From Planctomycetota bacterium (lineage in GTDB: Bacteria; Planctomycetota; UBA1135; JADKAF01), in the NCBI GenBank assembly GCA_016719295.1, contig JADKAF010000001.1:3968001-4032000 (forward strand): a stretch of 64,000 bases of DNA, read 5' to 3'. Of this stretch, positions 18,198-27,528 are shown piece after piece (positions within the stretch are counted from its first letter, which is position 1; the number at the start of each line of letters is the position of its first letter). The translations under genes were made by a program, and so were the position numbers. Under the pieces are notes generated by a model. It was not told the origin of the DNA. It saw only the letters and a list, made by a program, of their open reading frames with translations, and searched no databases.

Positions 18198-18725
18198 ATG
18201 AGCACGACTTCCAGGCGCTTGTCTCAGCGGCGTTTCTCGTGGTCGGCTCCGGCGCAGCCAGTGCGCGTCCCCGCGAGCTACTACCTCGGCGCTTCGGCGC
18301 TCGGCGTGCCCTGGGCCGTGGCCGCGGTCTTGCTCTTCATGTGGGTGGAGTTCCTCGTCGGTTCGATCGTGTCGCGAAGCAGCTGGAAGACCGAAGAGCT
18401 CCTCGCGTTGCCGATCTACGCGATCCTGGCTGCTCTCGTCGCGGCGTTCTGCCTTCGCGGCCCGATCCTGCGAGTACGCAACGCAGCGCAGCTCCTCGTG
18501 CCGGGCATCGGCTTCGCATGGCTGGGGATGGTCGCATTCGTTGTCGCCTGGGAACTCCAGCTCTCGGTGAGCTACCCCGAAAGCGTCGGGCACGAGAGCA
18601 TCTACCCGGTGGTCTTATCCCCGATCATCGCCAGCTACGCTTTCGTCCTCGGGCTGCCGCTGCTCTGGCCGCTCGGGATCTTCAGCGCGGCGCTCCTGCG
18701 ACGGATGGGTCGACCGCGCACGTGA
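18198..18725 (+). CDS. Integral membrane protein, uncharacterised
   Basis: 175 residues. About four to five hydrophobic segments are visible: roughly residues 28-58 (ASALGVPWAVAAVLLFMW), 68-90, 97-120 (LLVPGIGFAWLGMVAFVVAW) and 138-165. The N-terminus is Arg/Ser-rich and probably cytoplasmic. No conserved motif or family is recognised. It stands alone, followed within 70 bases by a dispersed-repeat fragment. Confidence 0.7.
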   Translation: MSTTSRRLSQRRFSWSAPAQPVRVPASYYLGASALGVPWAVAAVLLFMWVEFLVGSIVSRSSWKTEELLALPIYAILAALVAAFCLRGPILRVRNAAQLLVPGIGFAWLGMVAFVVAWELQLSVSYPESVGHESIYPVVLSPIIASYAFVLGLPLLWPLGIFSAALLRRMGRPRT

Positions 18726-18791
18726 GCATCGCCCTGCTATCTCTCCAAGCTGCCAGGCCAGGCTCCATCACATCGCCCGCGCCTCCGCTCC

Positions 18792-18860
18792 CACCCACCT
18801 CTCCACGAGCGCCAGGGAGATCTCGGATCCGGTGGCGGAGGTCGAGGGCGAGGGGAGAGA
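18792..18860. repeat. Dispersed repeat fragment, block B
   Basis: CCCACCTCTCCACGAGCGCC followed by GGAGATCTCGGATCCGGTGG, a diverged copy of block B only. The end blocks are not recognised next to it. Confidence 0.55.
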
Positions 18861-18978
18861 GGGCGGCGAGGCGCGTGGCTAGGGCGTCAGTGGCGACAGA
18901 ACGTCCCGCGCGTTTCGAGTGGTAGGCATTGCAAGACGACCATGCCCCAGCCTTGATGCCGAGCTCCGCCGCCCGAGA

Positions 18979-20238
18979 TCAGGGACGCCGATCCTCCGTA
19001 CCGGCGGAGCTGGCCTTAGCCGGCGCGGAGTAGACCTCTCTCCCGTTCGCGCTAGCGGCATCAGGCTGCGTACGCCAGAAACCAGGGCCGATCCCGAACG
19101 GTGGCGCCGAGGCCAAGCGTGCAAGCTCCTCTGGCGCGAGCTTGACCGTGCCCTCGATCCTGTTGTTCGCGATCTGGTTGTCGCTGGCGTGGATGAGCTC
19201 GATGGCCACGCCGATGGCCCCGGTGATGTAGTTGCCTTCGATCACGTTGCCGCGCAGCGCGGATTGTGAGAACGCAGCAGGCCAAGGCGGGCTGTCTGGC
19301 GGTATCGGCAACTTCACCGTGCCCTCGAGGACGGCCTGCTGCAGGTTGAGCAGTCGGATCGGGACGCCGCTCAACGGCTGCCCAGCGAGAGGAGGTCCGA
19401 CGAACTCCGGGTACACCAGCGGGCGCACGCGCACCGTGTTGCCGCGCACGATGTTGCCCTCGCACACCGCACCAGGCCCATCGGGTGGCAGTACGCCGAG
19501 AATCACCGCATCGGTATGCCCCTCGATGGCGTTGCCCTCGATGCGGTTCCCCGAGCAGGGCACTCCTGGGTCCGGTCGCACGCCGATGGCGATGCTCGGC
19601 CAGCCGAAGGGAACTTGCCACGGCTCCGGAGCGGCCACGTCGTTGTTCAGCACGTGCACGTTGCGTCCGCAGATCGCCACGGCGTGATAGGTGTTGCGAA
19701 AGGTGTTCCCGCGAATGAGCACCGCCGCGTCGGCGTCCACGTGCACCTCGACCGTGGTCGAGTTGCGAAAGGTGTTGCCTTCCACGACGTGCCCACCCTC
19801 GGTGTTGGGGAGCCCCGACCGCGCGGAGCTCTCGAGGGGCGCCAGGATGGTGAGCGATGCGGTGAAGCCCTCGAACGTCAGCGCGCGCACCTGCTGCCTC
19901 CCACCCGAGAGGGCGAGGCCGCAGCAGGATCCGAAGTAGTCCTCTTCGCTCATGGACGCGAGCTGGGCGTCACCGCAGCCACGCAGCACGGTGCCGCCGA
20001 AATCCCCTCGCAGCGTGACGTCACTCGTGCGCAGCTCCATGGGTTCGCCACCGATCACATAGGTGCCAACAGAGAACTGCACGGTTCCGCCGGGTTGGAC
20101 GCGATCGAACGCGTCGCGCACGCTGGCACGGTCATGCTCGCGATCGCCGGTGGGCGGTGCGACCACGACCTGCAGCCGATCCGTTGCGGCGCAGGAAGTC
20201 ACGAGCAGCACTCCGAGGATCATCACGCCAAGTCGCAT
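18979..20238 (-). CDS. Lipoprotein with parallel beta-helix (NosD/pectate-lyase-like) repeats
   Basis: 419 residues from ATG 20238, which is preceded by GAGGT and opens a lipoprotein signal peptide (GVLLVTSC, lipobox Cys at about residue 16). The body contains many beta-helix coils of the form GNxFRNS, GNTFRNTYHAVAI and GNxIEGNxI, typical of right-handed parallel beta-helix repeats of the NosD/pectate-lyase superfamily. The opening DRASVRDAFDRVQPGGTVQF is the usual first rung. Carbohydrate binding or lyase function is possible but no catalytic residues are assigned. It differs from the secreted beta-helix proteins nearby in having a lipid anchor instead of the C-terminal module. Confidence 0.8.
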   Translation of the reverse strand: MRLGVMILGVLLVTSCAATDRLQVVVAPPTGDREHDRASVRDAFDRVQPGGTVQFSVGTYVIGGEPMELRTSDVTLRGDFGGTVLRGCGDAQLASMSEEDYFGSCCGLALSGGRQQVRALTFEGFTASLTILAPLESSARSGLPNTEGGHVVEGNTFRNSTTVEVHVDADAAVLIRGNTFRNTYHAVAICGRNVHVLNNDVAAPEPWQVPFGWPSIAIGVRPDPGVPCSGNRIEGNAIEGHTDAVILGVLPPDGPGAVCEGNIVRGNTVRVRPLVYPEFVGPPLAGQPLSGVPIRLLNLQQAVLEGTVKLPIPPDSPPWPAAFSQSALRGNVIEGNYITGAIGVAIELIHASDNQIANNRIEGTVKLAPEELARLASAPPFGIGPGFWRTQPDAASANGREVYSAPAKASSAGTEDRRP

Positions 20239-20311
20239 GGCAAGACCTCGAGCAGGTTGTGTGGTGCCTACCCCATCCTGGATCGGAAGATAGCACGAGG
20301 CGGCGCCGAGT

Positions 20312-20658
20312 GAGCTCCCCGTCACCCAGAACCGCCCTTTCCACGCCCAGCTCCGCCCGGATCCTCGCTGCGCCCCAGCCACCTCTCCACGAGCGCCAGG
20401 AGGTCTCGGAGCGGTGGCGGGGCTTGAGGGCGAAGGGCGCGAGGCTCCCGGCGCTGCGAGGCCTCGGCGATCGATCGGTCGCGGCGGTGCCGGCTCGGCT
20501 GCGGCTCACGCGGTGGCCGAAATCCGCTGGAGCTTGCGCGTTGAATCATCCGGAGAGCGAGGTGCGCTCGAGCGGAGAGGACGATCGCAATCTCGCGGTT
20601 CCGAACCGGCGTGACGACACTCGTCATGAAGAGTCCGGTACGGTCTGACGGGGAGCAC
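20312..20658. mobile_element. MITE-like non-autonomous element with terminal inverted repeats
   Basis: 347 bases bounded by GAGCTCCCCGTCACCCAGAA on the left and GTACGGTCTGACGGGGAGCA on the right, which are imperfect inverted repeats of each other and match the ends of the IS at 6589-8506. Inside lie block B and the TTGAATCATCCGGAGAGCGA block, and no transposase. It is the most complete small copy of the dispersed family and is probably mobilised in trans by the IS transposase. Confidence 0.6.
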
Positions 20659-20779
20659 CGCTGCCACGTCATCGAGAGACTCGGTGACGAGCTTGCCGCC
20701 GAAGAGGTGCTCGAAGAGGCCTGACAGATTCTCGACACTCGCAGACGACCGCGGAGCTTCATCGGCCACGTAGCGCGGC

Positions 20780-20833
20780 TGGGATGCCGAACCTCCGGAC
20801 GGAGACGTCCTGCAAGACGTGAGCGGGAGCAGC
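20780..20833. repeat. Dispersed repeat fragment, block D
   Basis: GCCGAACCTCCGGACGGAGA followed by CGTCCTGCAAGACGTGAGCG. It ends immediately before the last codons of the DUF1552 gene, so it forms the downstream flank of the operon. Confidence 0.5.
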
Positions 20834-20835
20834 GC

Positions 20836-22233
20836 TCAGTCCAAGGCGAGCGCACCCGTGCTATCCGCGAACGACTCGGTCGGCACACCGAGCCGCTGCA
20901 GCATCGTCACGAACAGATTCGCCAGCGGGATCTCCTCGGTCTTGAACTCGAGCTGCCATGGCTCCGCGCCCCCATCCCACCCACCTGCGTAGGCGCCGGT
21001 CCCTGCATGATTCAGGAACCGACCGTGCGCGAAGCCCATGTTGCCACCGCCGAGCAGGATCAGCGGATAGTTGCGGGAGAGGTGGAAGGCGCTCGAAGCC
21101 GACCCGAACAGCACCAACGTGTTGTCGAGCATGTTGCCTTCGCCGGAGGGCTCGGGTGTCGCCTTCAGCTTGCTGACGAAGCGTCCGAGCTCTTCGCTGA
21201 GGAAGCGGCAGTAAGTGCCGAAGTTCTTCCAACCGTCCGGCTTCTTCGTCTCGTGCGTGAGCTGGTGGGCGAGCGGGAACCCGACCGCACGACTGAGGTG
21301 GTCGCTGAGCCCGATGCCGTTCTCGCGGCCGATCTGGTAGGTCGCGACGCGCGTCGAGTCGGTTTGGAAGGCCAGGTGGATGAGCCCATACATCACCTGC
21401 AGATACGCGCGCGCGCTGTCGGGCGTTACGTCGAGCTCCAAGTGCTCGGCATCGACCTTGGGCAACGGGATGTTCACCCAGCGCTTCGCCTTCTCGATCT
21501 TCAGCTCGGTCTCGCGCACCGAATCGAGGTACTCGTCCAGCGCCCGCTGGTCGCTGCCCGAAAGCTTCTGTCGGAGCGCTTTGGCATCGCTGAGCAGGTC
21601 ATCGAGCGCACTATGATCGAGCGCAAGCCGCTTAGCCGCGTCCTGATCGCTGGTGACGAACAGGGAGTCGAAGATCTTCTTCGGCCGGTGCGCCGCCGGG
21701 ATCGCGCGTCCGTTGCGATCGAACGACAGGGTCTGCGCTCCACGCGGTGTGCCAGTGCCGCCGTCGGTCGACATGACCAGCGAAGCGAATCGGGTTGCGT
21801 CGCCAACGTGCGCGGCGAACTCCTGATCGAGCGAGATGGAGTTCTTGTAGTCGCCTCGAGGCCCAGTCGCAGCACCGGTGAGGAACTGATCGGCGTTCGA
21901 GTGACCGTGGATGCCGCGCGCGGACGGGTGCGAAAGGCCGGACAGCACCGTCAGGTCGTGGCGCAGAGGCTCGAGAGGCTCGAGGCACTTGGTGAAGGTG
22001 AAGTCCTTGCCCGCGCCGTGCGGGAACCACGCCCAGTCCTGGTACGCGGGATCGGCCGCGAGCGGCATCGGCACGCCGTCGGGGAAGTAGATGCAGGCGA
22101 GGCGCTTCGGACGGGCCCGACGACTGGCGATGCCGACCGCGCCAGCAATCGATTCCAACCAGGGGAGCGCGAGGGCGATGCCCGAACCCCGCAGAAACCG
22201 GCGTCGGTCGAGGGATGCGATGTCGATGGGCAC
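20836..22233 (-). CDS. DUF1552 family secreted protein
   Basis: 465 residues. The GTG at 22233 is chosen because a GAGGT ribosome site precedes it and the frame upstream overlaps the neighbouring gene. The N-terminus (LDRRRFLRGSGIALALPWLE) is the twin-arginine-like signal typical of DUF1552 proteins. Family hallmarks seen include CIYFPDGVPMP, DLTVLSGLSHP, GHSNADQFLTG and LDQEFAAHVGD. DUF1552 genes almost always follow a DUF1592 gene, as here with a 10-base gap, so the two proteins are probably made together and act in the periplasm. Their biochemical function is not established; involvement in degradation of complex polymers has been proposed for planctomycete paralogues. Confidence 0.92.
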   Translation of the reverse strand: MPIDIASLDRRRFLRGSGIALALPWLESIAGAVGIASRRARPKRLACIYFPDGVPMPLAADPAYQDWAWFPHGAGKDFTFTKCLEPLEPLRHDLTVLSGLSHPSARGIHGHSNADQFLTGAATGPRGDYKNSISLDQEFAAHVGDATRFASLVMSTDGGTGTPRGAQTLSFDRNGRAIPAAHRPKKIFDSLFVTSDQDAAKRLALDHSALDDLLSDAKALRQKLSGSDQRALDEYLDSVRETELKIEKAKRWVNIPLPKVDAEHLELDVTPDSARAYLQVMYGLIHLAFQTDSTRVATYQIGRENGIGLSDHLSRAVGFPLAHQLTHETKKPDGWKNFGTYCRFLSEELGRFVSKLKATPEPSGEGNMLDNTLVLFGSASSAFHLSRNYPLILLGGGNMGFAHGRFLNHAGTGAYAGGWDGGAEPWQLEFKTEEIPLANLFVTMLQRLGVPTESFADSTGALALD

Positions 22234-22243
22234 GGAGCAGACC

Positions 22244-24940
22244 TCACTTCGACCGAAACAGAGCGCTGGTCGCGATCGTGCGAACCATGCTAGCAAGCCC
22301 ATCGCCGCCCTGGCGAACCTGGGCGGCGATCTCGTCGACCGCCGCGCGATCAGAGAAGGTGAGCGGCCGGCCCAGCGCGAAGGTCAGCAGCTTGGTGACC
22401 ATCGCCCGCACGAACTGGTCCTGCCGGTTCTCGAGCAGGAAGCGCTTCAGTCCGTCGATGCCGTCGAGACGCTGGCCGTTGAACAGCACCCCCACCGCGT
22501 CGACCGGCTGGCCCTGCACCTCGGTTCGCCATGCGCCCACGGCATCGAAGTTCTCGAACGCGATGCCCCACGGATCGATCTTCACGTGGCAAGACATGCA
22601 GGCCGCGGCATTGCGGTGGTTCTCGAGCTGCTGCTTCAGCGTCATCTTGGCGATCTCGGGATCCGCAAGATCGATCTCGGGCACCGCGGCCGGCGGCGGC
22701 GGCGGCGGGTCGTCTAGCAAGCGCTCCAGCATCCAGACGCCGCGCTTCAGCGGGTGCGAGTCCTTGCCATCCGAGTTCATCGCCAGCAGTCCAGCCTGGG
22801 TCAGCAAACCGCCGCGGCGCTGGTCGGGCTGCAGCTCGACACGCCGGAAATGGTTACCGACCACATCGCTCGCCCCGTAGTGCTTCGCGAGCCGCTCGTT
22901 GGCCATCGTGAAGTCGGCGTGGAGGAACTCCAGCACGCTGTGGTTCTGGCGCAGGACCTCACCAAAGAAGGCGACGGGCTCCTCGCGCATCGCCTCGCGC
23001 AAGGCATCGTCGAAGTGCGGGTGGAGCTTGCGATCGACGTGCAGGTAGTCCAGCGAGTGCGTCCCAAGCCACTGCCGCACGAACTGCTGGCAGAAGCGCT
23101 GCGACTTCTCGTCGTTCAACATCCGCGCCACCTGAGCAGCCAGGGCCTCAGTGCCGCGCAGCTGCCCGGACTTCGCTACCGCCAGCAGCTCCGCGTCGGG
23201 GACGCTGCACCACAAGAACATCGACAGCCGCGTCGCCAACTCGAGATCGGAGAGCGGTGCGTCGGCGGCCGGCTCGACCCCGTCCGCAGCAGGCCCGGAC
23301 TCGACGAGATAAAGGAAGTTCGGCGACGAGAGCACCGCAGCCAGCACCTCGATCACAGCCTGCTGCATGCTGTCGCACGCCGGACGCAGCCGCTCGTAGA
23401 GCCGCATCTTCTGCTCGATCTCCGCGACGCTCGCCTCGCGTCGCCACGCACGCGCCATGAAGGCCGCGATCACGGCTCTGGCGCGCTCGTTCTCATTCGA
23501 CGCATCGGGAACGTCGAAGAAGATCCGCGTGTGCGAGGCCGGCGGCCACTCGGCGTACACGGGCGCCGTCACCTCGACGGCTTCGATGTGGATGTCACCG
23601 CCCGACACAGACGCATTGACGAGCTTGAGGTACTCGGACGGGCTGGGCAGGTCGCCGAGCTTGTTGAACTTGCGCACCAAGTTGCGCGGGTAGATCTGGC
23701 TGAGCGGCACGTCCCATTGGTAGATGCGCGGCGCACCGGGCTCAGCGTCGACGACGACATCCTCCTTGCTGATGCGCACCGAGGCCTGCGAGTCGTTGCT
23801 CGCCTGCCAGCCGAACACGAGCTGCATGCTGGGCGCCTTGCCGTCATCGACCGTCGCCAGCGACGCCCGCACGCTCACTCGCAGCGTGCCATCGTCGGGG
23901 ATCTGGTCGCCGAGCTCGACAATCAGCCCGTGCCCCCTGGGGATAACGGCCACCACATCGGCGCCGGCCGGCAACTCGACCGACTGCGGCGCCGGCGCCC
24001 ACGCGAACTTCGCGCTGTCGTAGCCCCACGACTGCCCGGCCATCCGCCCGGTGCGCCGATCGAGGTAGTGCGTGCCGCCGGGGCGCCGCTGGTGGCGCTT
24101 GGCGTGTTCTTGCAGCTCCGCCTGCAACTTCTCGGGATCGGCCGCGTGCGCCTTCTTGAGCCTATCGAGCTCAGCCTCTTGCCGCGCCCACTCCACCGCC
24201 GACGCAGACTCCATCGAGACGCTCCAGAACAGCGGAGAGGGGCGCTCGCCCTCGACCGTTGCCAGCTTCAGGGCGCGATGCGCAGCCTCCCGGTACGCGC
24301 GGAACTGGATCCCCGACAGATGCAGCACCTCGGAGCTGTTCTGAAAGCCATCGGGCGACGAGGGGTCCGGCGGCAACGGATCGGCGAAGTCGTACGGCAG
24401 CCCGAGCAGGTCCTGCAGCGCATACTCGTATTCGTAGCGCGCCATCCGTCGGAACGACGAGTGCTCCTTGCCGGCCCGGCGCGCAACAGAGGCCGTGTGG
24501 CTCTCGGCGGCCAGCCACTCGATCACCTTGTTGCGATCCGCGTCCGCCAGCTGCCCTTCGTCCTCGGGCGGCATCTCGCCATTGGTCAGCACACTGAGCA
24601 CGTCGAGCCACCGGTCGACGTCGTTGCCGTGGAACAGGTCTGGATCCAGCGTGTCGATGCGAACATCGCCCTTCTGCTTCTCCGACCCGTGACAGCGAGC
24701 GCAAGCTGCCTCGAGGATCGGCGCGATGTCGCGCCGAAAGGTCTGCAGATCGGGCTCGGGCACGGCGTCGGTAGCCCGCCCGGCCTCCGGCCGGAGCAAA
24801 CTCGAACGCGCGAGTCCTTCCGCCTTGAGCGCTGCGAACGAAGGAGCCGAGGCCGCGCCGGACTGCGCGAGGACGATGCCACTCGTCGCACCCAGCAATC
24901 CGGCGACGTGGCAGAGGAGTCGGTGCGAGGCTTTGAACAT
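22244..24940 (-). CDS. DUF1592-type multidomain protein with cytochrome c motifs
   Basis: 898 residues with a signal peptide (to about residue 25). Domain order, by motif: a planctomycete cytochrome c-like domain with haem motif CARCH (residues 80-84), DUF1587 (ARYEYEYALQDLLG, about 165), a carbohydrate-binding-like middle, DUF1595 and DUF1592 (LATRLSMFLWCSVPD, about 575), DUF1588 (RRGGLLTQAGLLAMNS and a Pro-rich DDPPPPPP) with a second haem motif CMSCH (781-785), and DUF1585 at the end. The gene is the first of an operon with the DUF1552 gene. Both haem motifs are intact, so a periplasmic electron-transfer role is likely; the substrate is unknown. Confidence 0.92.
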   Translation of the reverse strand: MFKASHRLLCHVAGLLGATSGIVLAQSGAASAPSFAALKAEGLARSSLLRPEAGRATDAVPEPDLQTFRRDIAPILEAACARCHGSEKQKGDVRIDTLDPDLFHGNDVDRWLDVLSVLTNGEMPPEDEGQLADADRNKVIEWLAAESHTASVARRAGKEHSSFRRMARYEYEYALQDLLGLPYDFADPLPPDPSSPDGFQNSSEVLHLSGIQFRAYREAAHRALKLATVEGERPSPLFWSVSMESASAVEWARQEAELDRLKKAHAADPEKLQAELQEHAKRHQRRPGGTHYLDRRTGRMAGQSWGYDSAKFAWAPAPQSVELPAGADVVAVIPRGHGLIVELGDQIPDDGTLRVSVRASLATVDDGKAPSMQLVFGWQASNDSQASVRISKEDVVVDAEPGAPRIYQWDVPLSQIYPRNLVRKFNKLGDLPSPSEYLKLVNASVSGGDIHIEAVEVTAPVYAEWPPASHTRIFFDVPDASNENERARAVIAAFMARAWRREASVAEIEQKMRLYERLRPACDSMQQAVIEVLAAVLSSPNFLYLVESGPAADGVEPAADAPLSDLELATRLSMFLWCSVPDAELLAVAKSGQLRGTEALAAQVARMLNDEKSQRFCQQFVRQWLGTHSLDYLHVDRKLHPHFDDALREAMREEPVAFFGEVLRQNHSVLEFLHADFTMANERLAKHYGASDVVGNHFRRVELQPDQRRGGLLTQAGLLAMNSDGKDSHPLKRGVWMLERLLDDPPPPPPAAVPEIDLADPEIAKMTLKQQLENHRNAAACMSCHVKIDPWGIAFENFDAVGAWRTEVQGQPVDAVGVLFNGQRLDGIDGLKRFLLENRQDQFVRAMVTKLLTFALGRPLTFSDRAAVDEIAAQVRQGGDGLASMVRTIATSALFRSK

Positions 24941-25299
24941 GGCCGTTGCCCAGTCTATGCCAGAACATCCCCAGGTGGCAGCTGGAGGATGCAGCCGCGG
25001 ATCGGTCGTACGCGTCGTGTCCGACCATGCGCCGAGGCGATGCTACCGGGCTCTCCCTCGCGACATCCCTTCATTCCGCATCCAGATATCCGGCATGCAA
25101 CGCGCAGCCGGTGACCGCCCGCGACTCGCAAGTTGCTCGGTGATGCGCTTCCGCAGGGCGAGCCGGACGATCGGCGACGAGCTCCATCGCGCCGGCCCTG
25201 ACCGCTGAAGCGCCATGGGGGTTCTGCGACTGCTGCGGATCGGGGTCGCTCGTTCGCAGCGGTGCGTGGCGATTGGAGAACTCTGATGGCGACAAGTCC
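24941..25299. other. Spacer with weak block-D-like sequence
   Basis: The upstream region of the DUF1592 gene. It contains CGACATCCCTTCATTCCGCA followed by CCAGATATCCGGC near 25060-25096, which resembles the inner part of block D and the segment at 30298-30345. No gene, promoter consensus or hairpin could be supported. Confidence 0.35.
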
Positions 25300-25415
25300 A
25301 TGCCCGGGGAGCCCCGGACCGCGCATGGCTGATGGGGTGCCGGACATCCGGACGGAAGAGTCCTGGAGGTCGGGAGATGGAGCATGGCTGGCCTTCTCAC
25401 CCATCTATCCGGCTG
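25300..25415. repeat. Dispersed repeat copy, block D
   Basis: GGGTGCCGGACATCCGGACG, then GAGTCCTGGAGGTCGGGAG and GGCCTTCTCACCCATCTATC. It is nearly identical to the block D of 10168-10405, including the trailing CATCTATCC, although no end block A is present on its left. Confidence 0.65.
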
Positions 25416-25444
25416 AACAGCTAACCGGCGCTACACTGGCTCGC

Positions 25445-25834
25445 ATGACGACAGACCACCGGCCACCGGGCTACCTGACCGAGGACCTGCAGCTGCAGAT
25501 CAGCGGCCCGGCCAGGTACACCTCGAGCACCGACAAGCCGGTCGAGCACATCATGCTCGCCGACGGCAGCGGGACGGTGATCGGGTACCTCTACGCCAAC
25601 GACGACGACGATGCGGCCGGCTGGGTGCCGCGCGCGACCGCGACGCCCGCGCAGCAGAACCTGGCCACACCATGGGTTATGTGGCTGCGCGAGGCGAAGG
25701 CACGCGGGATCAGGCCATCGGCCGCGCTCGATGAGCTGCTCGGTGCAGAGCCATCGAATCACTCCCGGGTGGTTGCCGACTCGCGGCACACTGCCGCCAG
25801 CCTTCAAGCCCTCAGGCAACTGGCCGCGATCTGA
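25445..25834 (+). CDS. Hypothetical protein of actinobacterial appearance
   Basis: 129 residues from ATG 25445. Soluble, without signal peptide. It has the sequence DGSGTVIGYLYANDDDDAAG, then TPWVMWLREAKARGIRPSAA and a C-terminal helix. The composition and phrasing (MTTDHRPPGYLTED start) remind me of hypothetical proteins in actinomycetes rather than the neighbouring genes, which suggests horizontal transfer; this is an impression that a search must test. The gene lies between two dispersed-repeat copies and has no operon partner. Function unknown. Confidence 0.6.
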   Translation: MTTDHRPPGYLTEDLQLQISGPARYTSSTDKPVEHIMLADGSGTVIGYLYANDDDDAAGWVPRATATPAQQNLATPWVMWLREAKARGIRPSAALDELLGAEPSNHSRVVADSRHTAASLQALRQLAAI

Positions 25835-25865
25835 AATGACGCGATCCTCTCGCTGACGTCGCGCC

Positions 25866-26085
25866 GGGCTCTCCTTCAGCCCGAACCGCACCATCCAAAA
25901 GAAGCTCCGACACGCCGGCTCGAACCTTCGCAGCGCGCCATGCGCGCCCGACAGGTGCTTCGTGGCGACTTGTTTGGGAGGCCCCTCAGGCAGCGAAGGC
26001 CCCGGCCGAGGGCCCTCCCTGGCCGCTGGAGTGCCGCACATCCGGACGGAATAGTCCTGCAGGTCGAGGGAGGAAGCAGCGCTGC
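25866..26085. repeat. Dispersed repeat copy, blocks A and D
   Basis: Starts CTCTCCTTCAGCCCGAACCG, continues through CGCGCCATGCGCGCCCGACA, and ends with block D (CGCACATCCGGACGGAATAG, TCCTGCAGGTCGAGGGAGG). Same arrangement and spacing as 10168-10405. Confidence 0.65.
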
Positions 26086-26190
26086 ACCGAGCCGCTGGCG
26101 TTCCGATTTCGCGATACGCTCCACGTTGCCATTGCCTGACGCCCGAGTCTGGTCCCTCGCGGCGCTGGTCTCTCCCTCGGAGCTCTGGAC

Positions 26191-26643
26191 ATGACGATCC
26201 CAGAAGGCTGGACGGACGACATGAACGTGTCGCTCCCCGTCGGTCGCACTCACGAGGAGCTCGCCCGTAGGCTGCTGGCACTGCTGCTGAAGCAAGCGCC
26301 CTACGAGGTGCTGATCGCGACGTGCCGCTCCGAGTTTCTGCTTAGCGAAGCGGACTGCGAACTCGCCGTCGACCGCATCCAAGGCGGAGCCATCCGCGCT
26401 CTCACGGGCGCCGTGCATAATCAGCCGCAGAAGGAGAAGGATGCGATCGCTTGGTGGGCCTGCGAACTGCTGTGGGCGAAGCCTCCGGAGACGGTCTTCG
26501 CGATCGGGGATGAGCTCCGCACACTGCACTCGACCTTCAGGCGGCAGGCCGATGGTCGTTGGATCCGCGTGCCGCGAAGCGCCCCGTCGAGGACAAGGCG
26601 CGTGAAGCGGAGCCTCGAGAAGCCCTGGTGGAAGCTCTGGTGA
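26191..26643 (+). CDS. Small hypothetical soluble protein
   Basis: 150 residues. ATG 26191 has GGAG seven bases upstream; a second ATG at 26221 is possible. The protein is helical with a basic tail (RTRRVKRSLEKPWWKLW), a Trp-rich patch AIAWWACELLWAKPPETVF, and two Cys in the middle. No signal peptide or membrane segment. The family is not recognised. It is a single gene between two dispersed repeats, and the sequence looks genuinely coding. Confidence 0.6.
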   Translation: MTIPEGWTDDMNVSLPVGRTHEELARRLLALLLKQAPYEVLIATCRSEFLLSEADCELAVDRIQGGAIRALTGAVHNQPQKEKDAIAWWACELLWAKPPETVFAIGDELRTLHSTFRRQADGRWIRVPRSAPSRTRRVKRSLEKPWWKLW

Positions 26644-26814
26644 GGCGGCCTCCCCGGCCTCGCGCGCGTCCTTTCTGCTCGTGCTCCCGCGCTGGAGAAC
26701 GGAAGCCGTCGCGCATCGGCGCGCGATGCGCAGGCCGAGGAGTCCGAGTCCGTGCTCGGGGCAGCAGCTCCTCTTCCCCCAGCAAGAAATCCTCTTTCCC
26801 GGCACCTCCGCATT

Positions 26815-26975
26815 GACCCCGGCCACCTCTCCACGAGCGCCAAGAGAACTCGGATCTGGTGGCGGGGGTCGAAGCCGAGGCGCTCGAGGCCGGTGAGGCG
26901 TGAGCGCGCTCAGCTGCTCTGTGCCGAACATCCGAACGAGAAAGTCCTGGAGACCTAACGCGGAGCCCGGCTGCT
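26815..26975. repeat. Dispersed repeat copy, blocks B and D, diverged
   Basis: GGCCACCTCTCCACGAGCGC (block B) followed about 100 bases later by GTGCCGAACATCCGAACGAG and AAAGTCCTGGAGACC (block D). This is the only place where block B and block D are directly associated without the inverted ends, linking the two blocks to one family. Confidence 0.55.
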
Positions 26976-27063
26976 CGTGGCTGGCCATGGAGCACCTGTG
27001 GTGGCTGCGCATGAAGCCAGCCACGTCGGCGGCGCCCTGCCTTCTGCCTCGTTGCAGCCCCTG

Positions 27064-27435
27064 CTACGCCCGCTTCGCGGTGCCCGCGAGAACGCACGTC
27101 AAGCGACAGATCCTCTCGCTCGCGAGCGTGACGTGGTGGTCGATGATGACGGGGTCCGGCAGTCCCGTTCGATCGAAGTTCCCGTCCACCTTGGTCGTGA
27201 CGATGACTTCGCCGTTGATCTCGGCCACATCCAGGACTTCGAGAGTCACTCGCGGAGCGACGATCTCGCGCTCGCTCCAAGCTCGGATCGCCTCGGTTCC
27301 TCGGAACTCACGAGCAGCATCGTTGACTTCGGCGTCCTCGGTGAAGCAGGCGATGAAGGCGGCCGCATCATGCTCGTTCGTGGCGCGGATGTAGGCGGCG
27401 ACGGGCTGGGGCAGTCTCTTCGAGATCGTGGTCAT
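27064..27435 (-). CDS. SnoaL-like (NTF2-fold) protein
   Basis: 123 residues from ATG 27435, with AGGAG upstream. The pattern AAYIRATNEHDAAAFIACFT followed by EDAEVNDAAREFRG is typical of the SnoaL-like/NTF2 superfamily, small cone-shaped proteins that bind hydrophobic ligands or act as isomerases and regulators. The gene starts 94 bases after the ECF sigma factor stop on the same strand and is probably co-transcribed. In ECF41-type sigma factors a SnoaL-like domain is fused to the sigma factor and modulates it, so the protein could be a stand-alone modulator here; this is inference. Confidence 0.75.
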   Translation of the reverse strand: MTTISKRLPQPVAAYIRATNEHDAAAFIACFTEDAEVNDAAREFRGTEAIRAWSEREIVAPRVTLEVLDVAEINGEVIVTTKVDGNFDRTGLPDPVIIDHHVTLASERICRLTCVLAGTAKRA

Positions 27436-27528
27436 GGCTGGCTCCTGGTCGGAAGAGGCGGAGTCCGTTCCTCCGCCATCTCCATAGACACCGCCGCCAG
27501 TGCACCGTGACAGCCCGGGACCGGATTC

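Noticed and set aside
22754..25114. Open frame of 786 codons on the plus strand
   Set aside because: Antisense to the DUF1592 gene, which has two haem motifs and known domains; the plus-strand product has no recognisable features.
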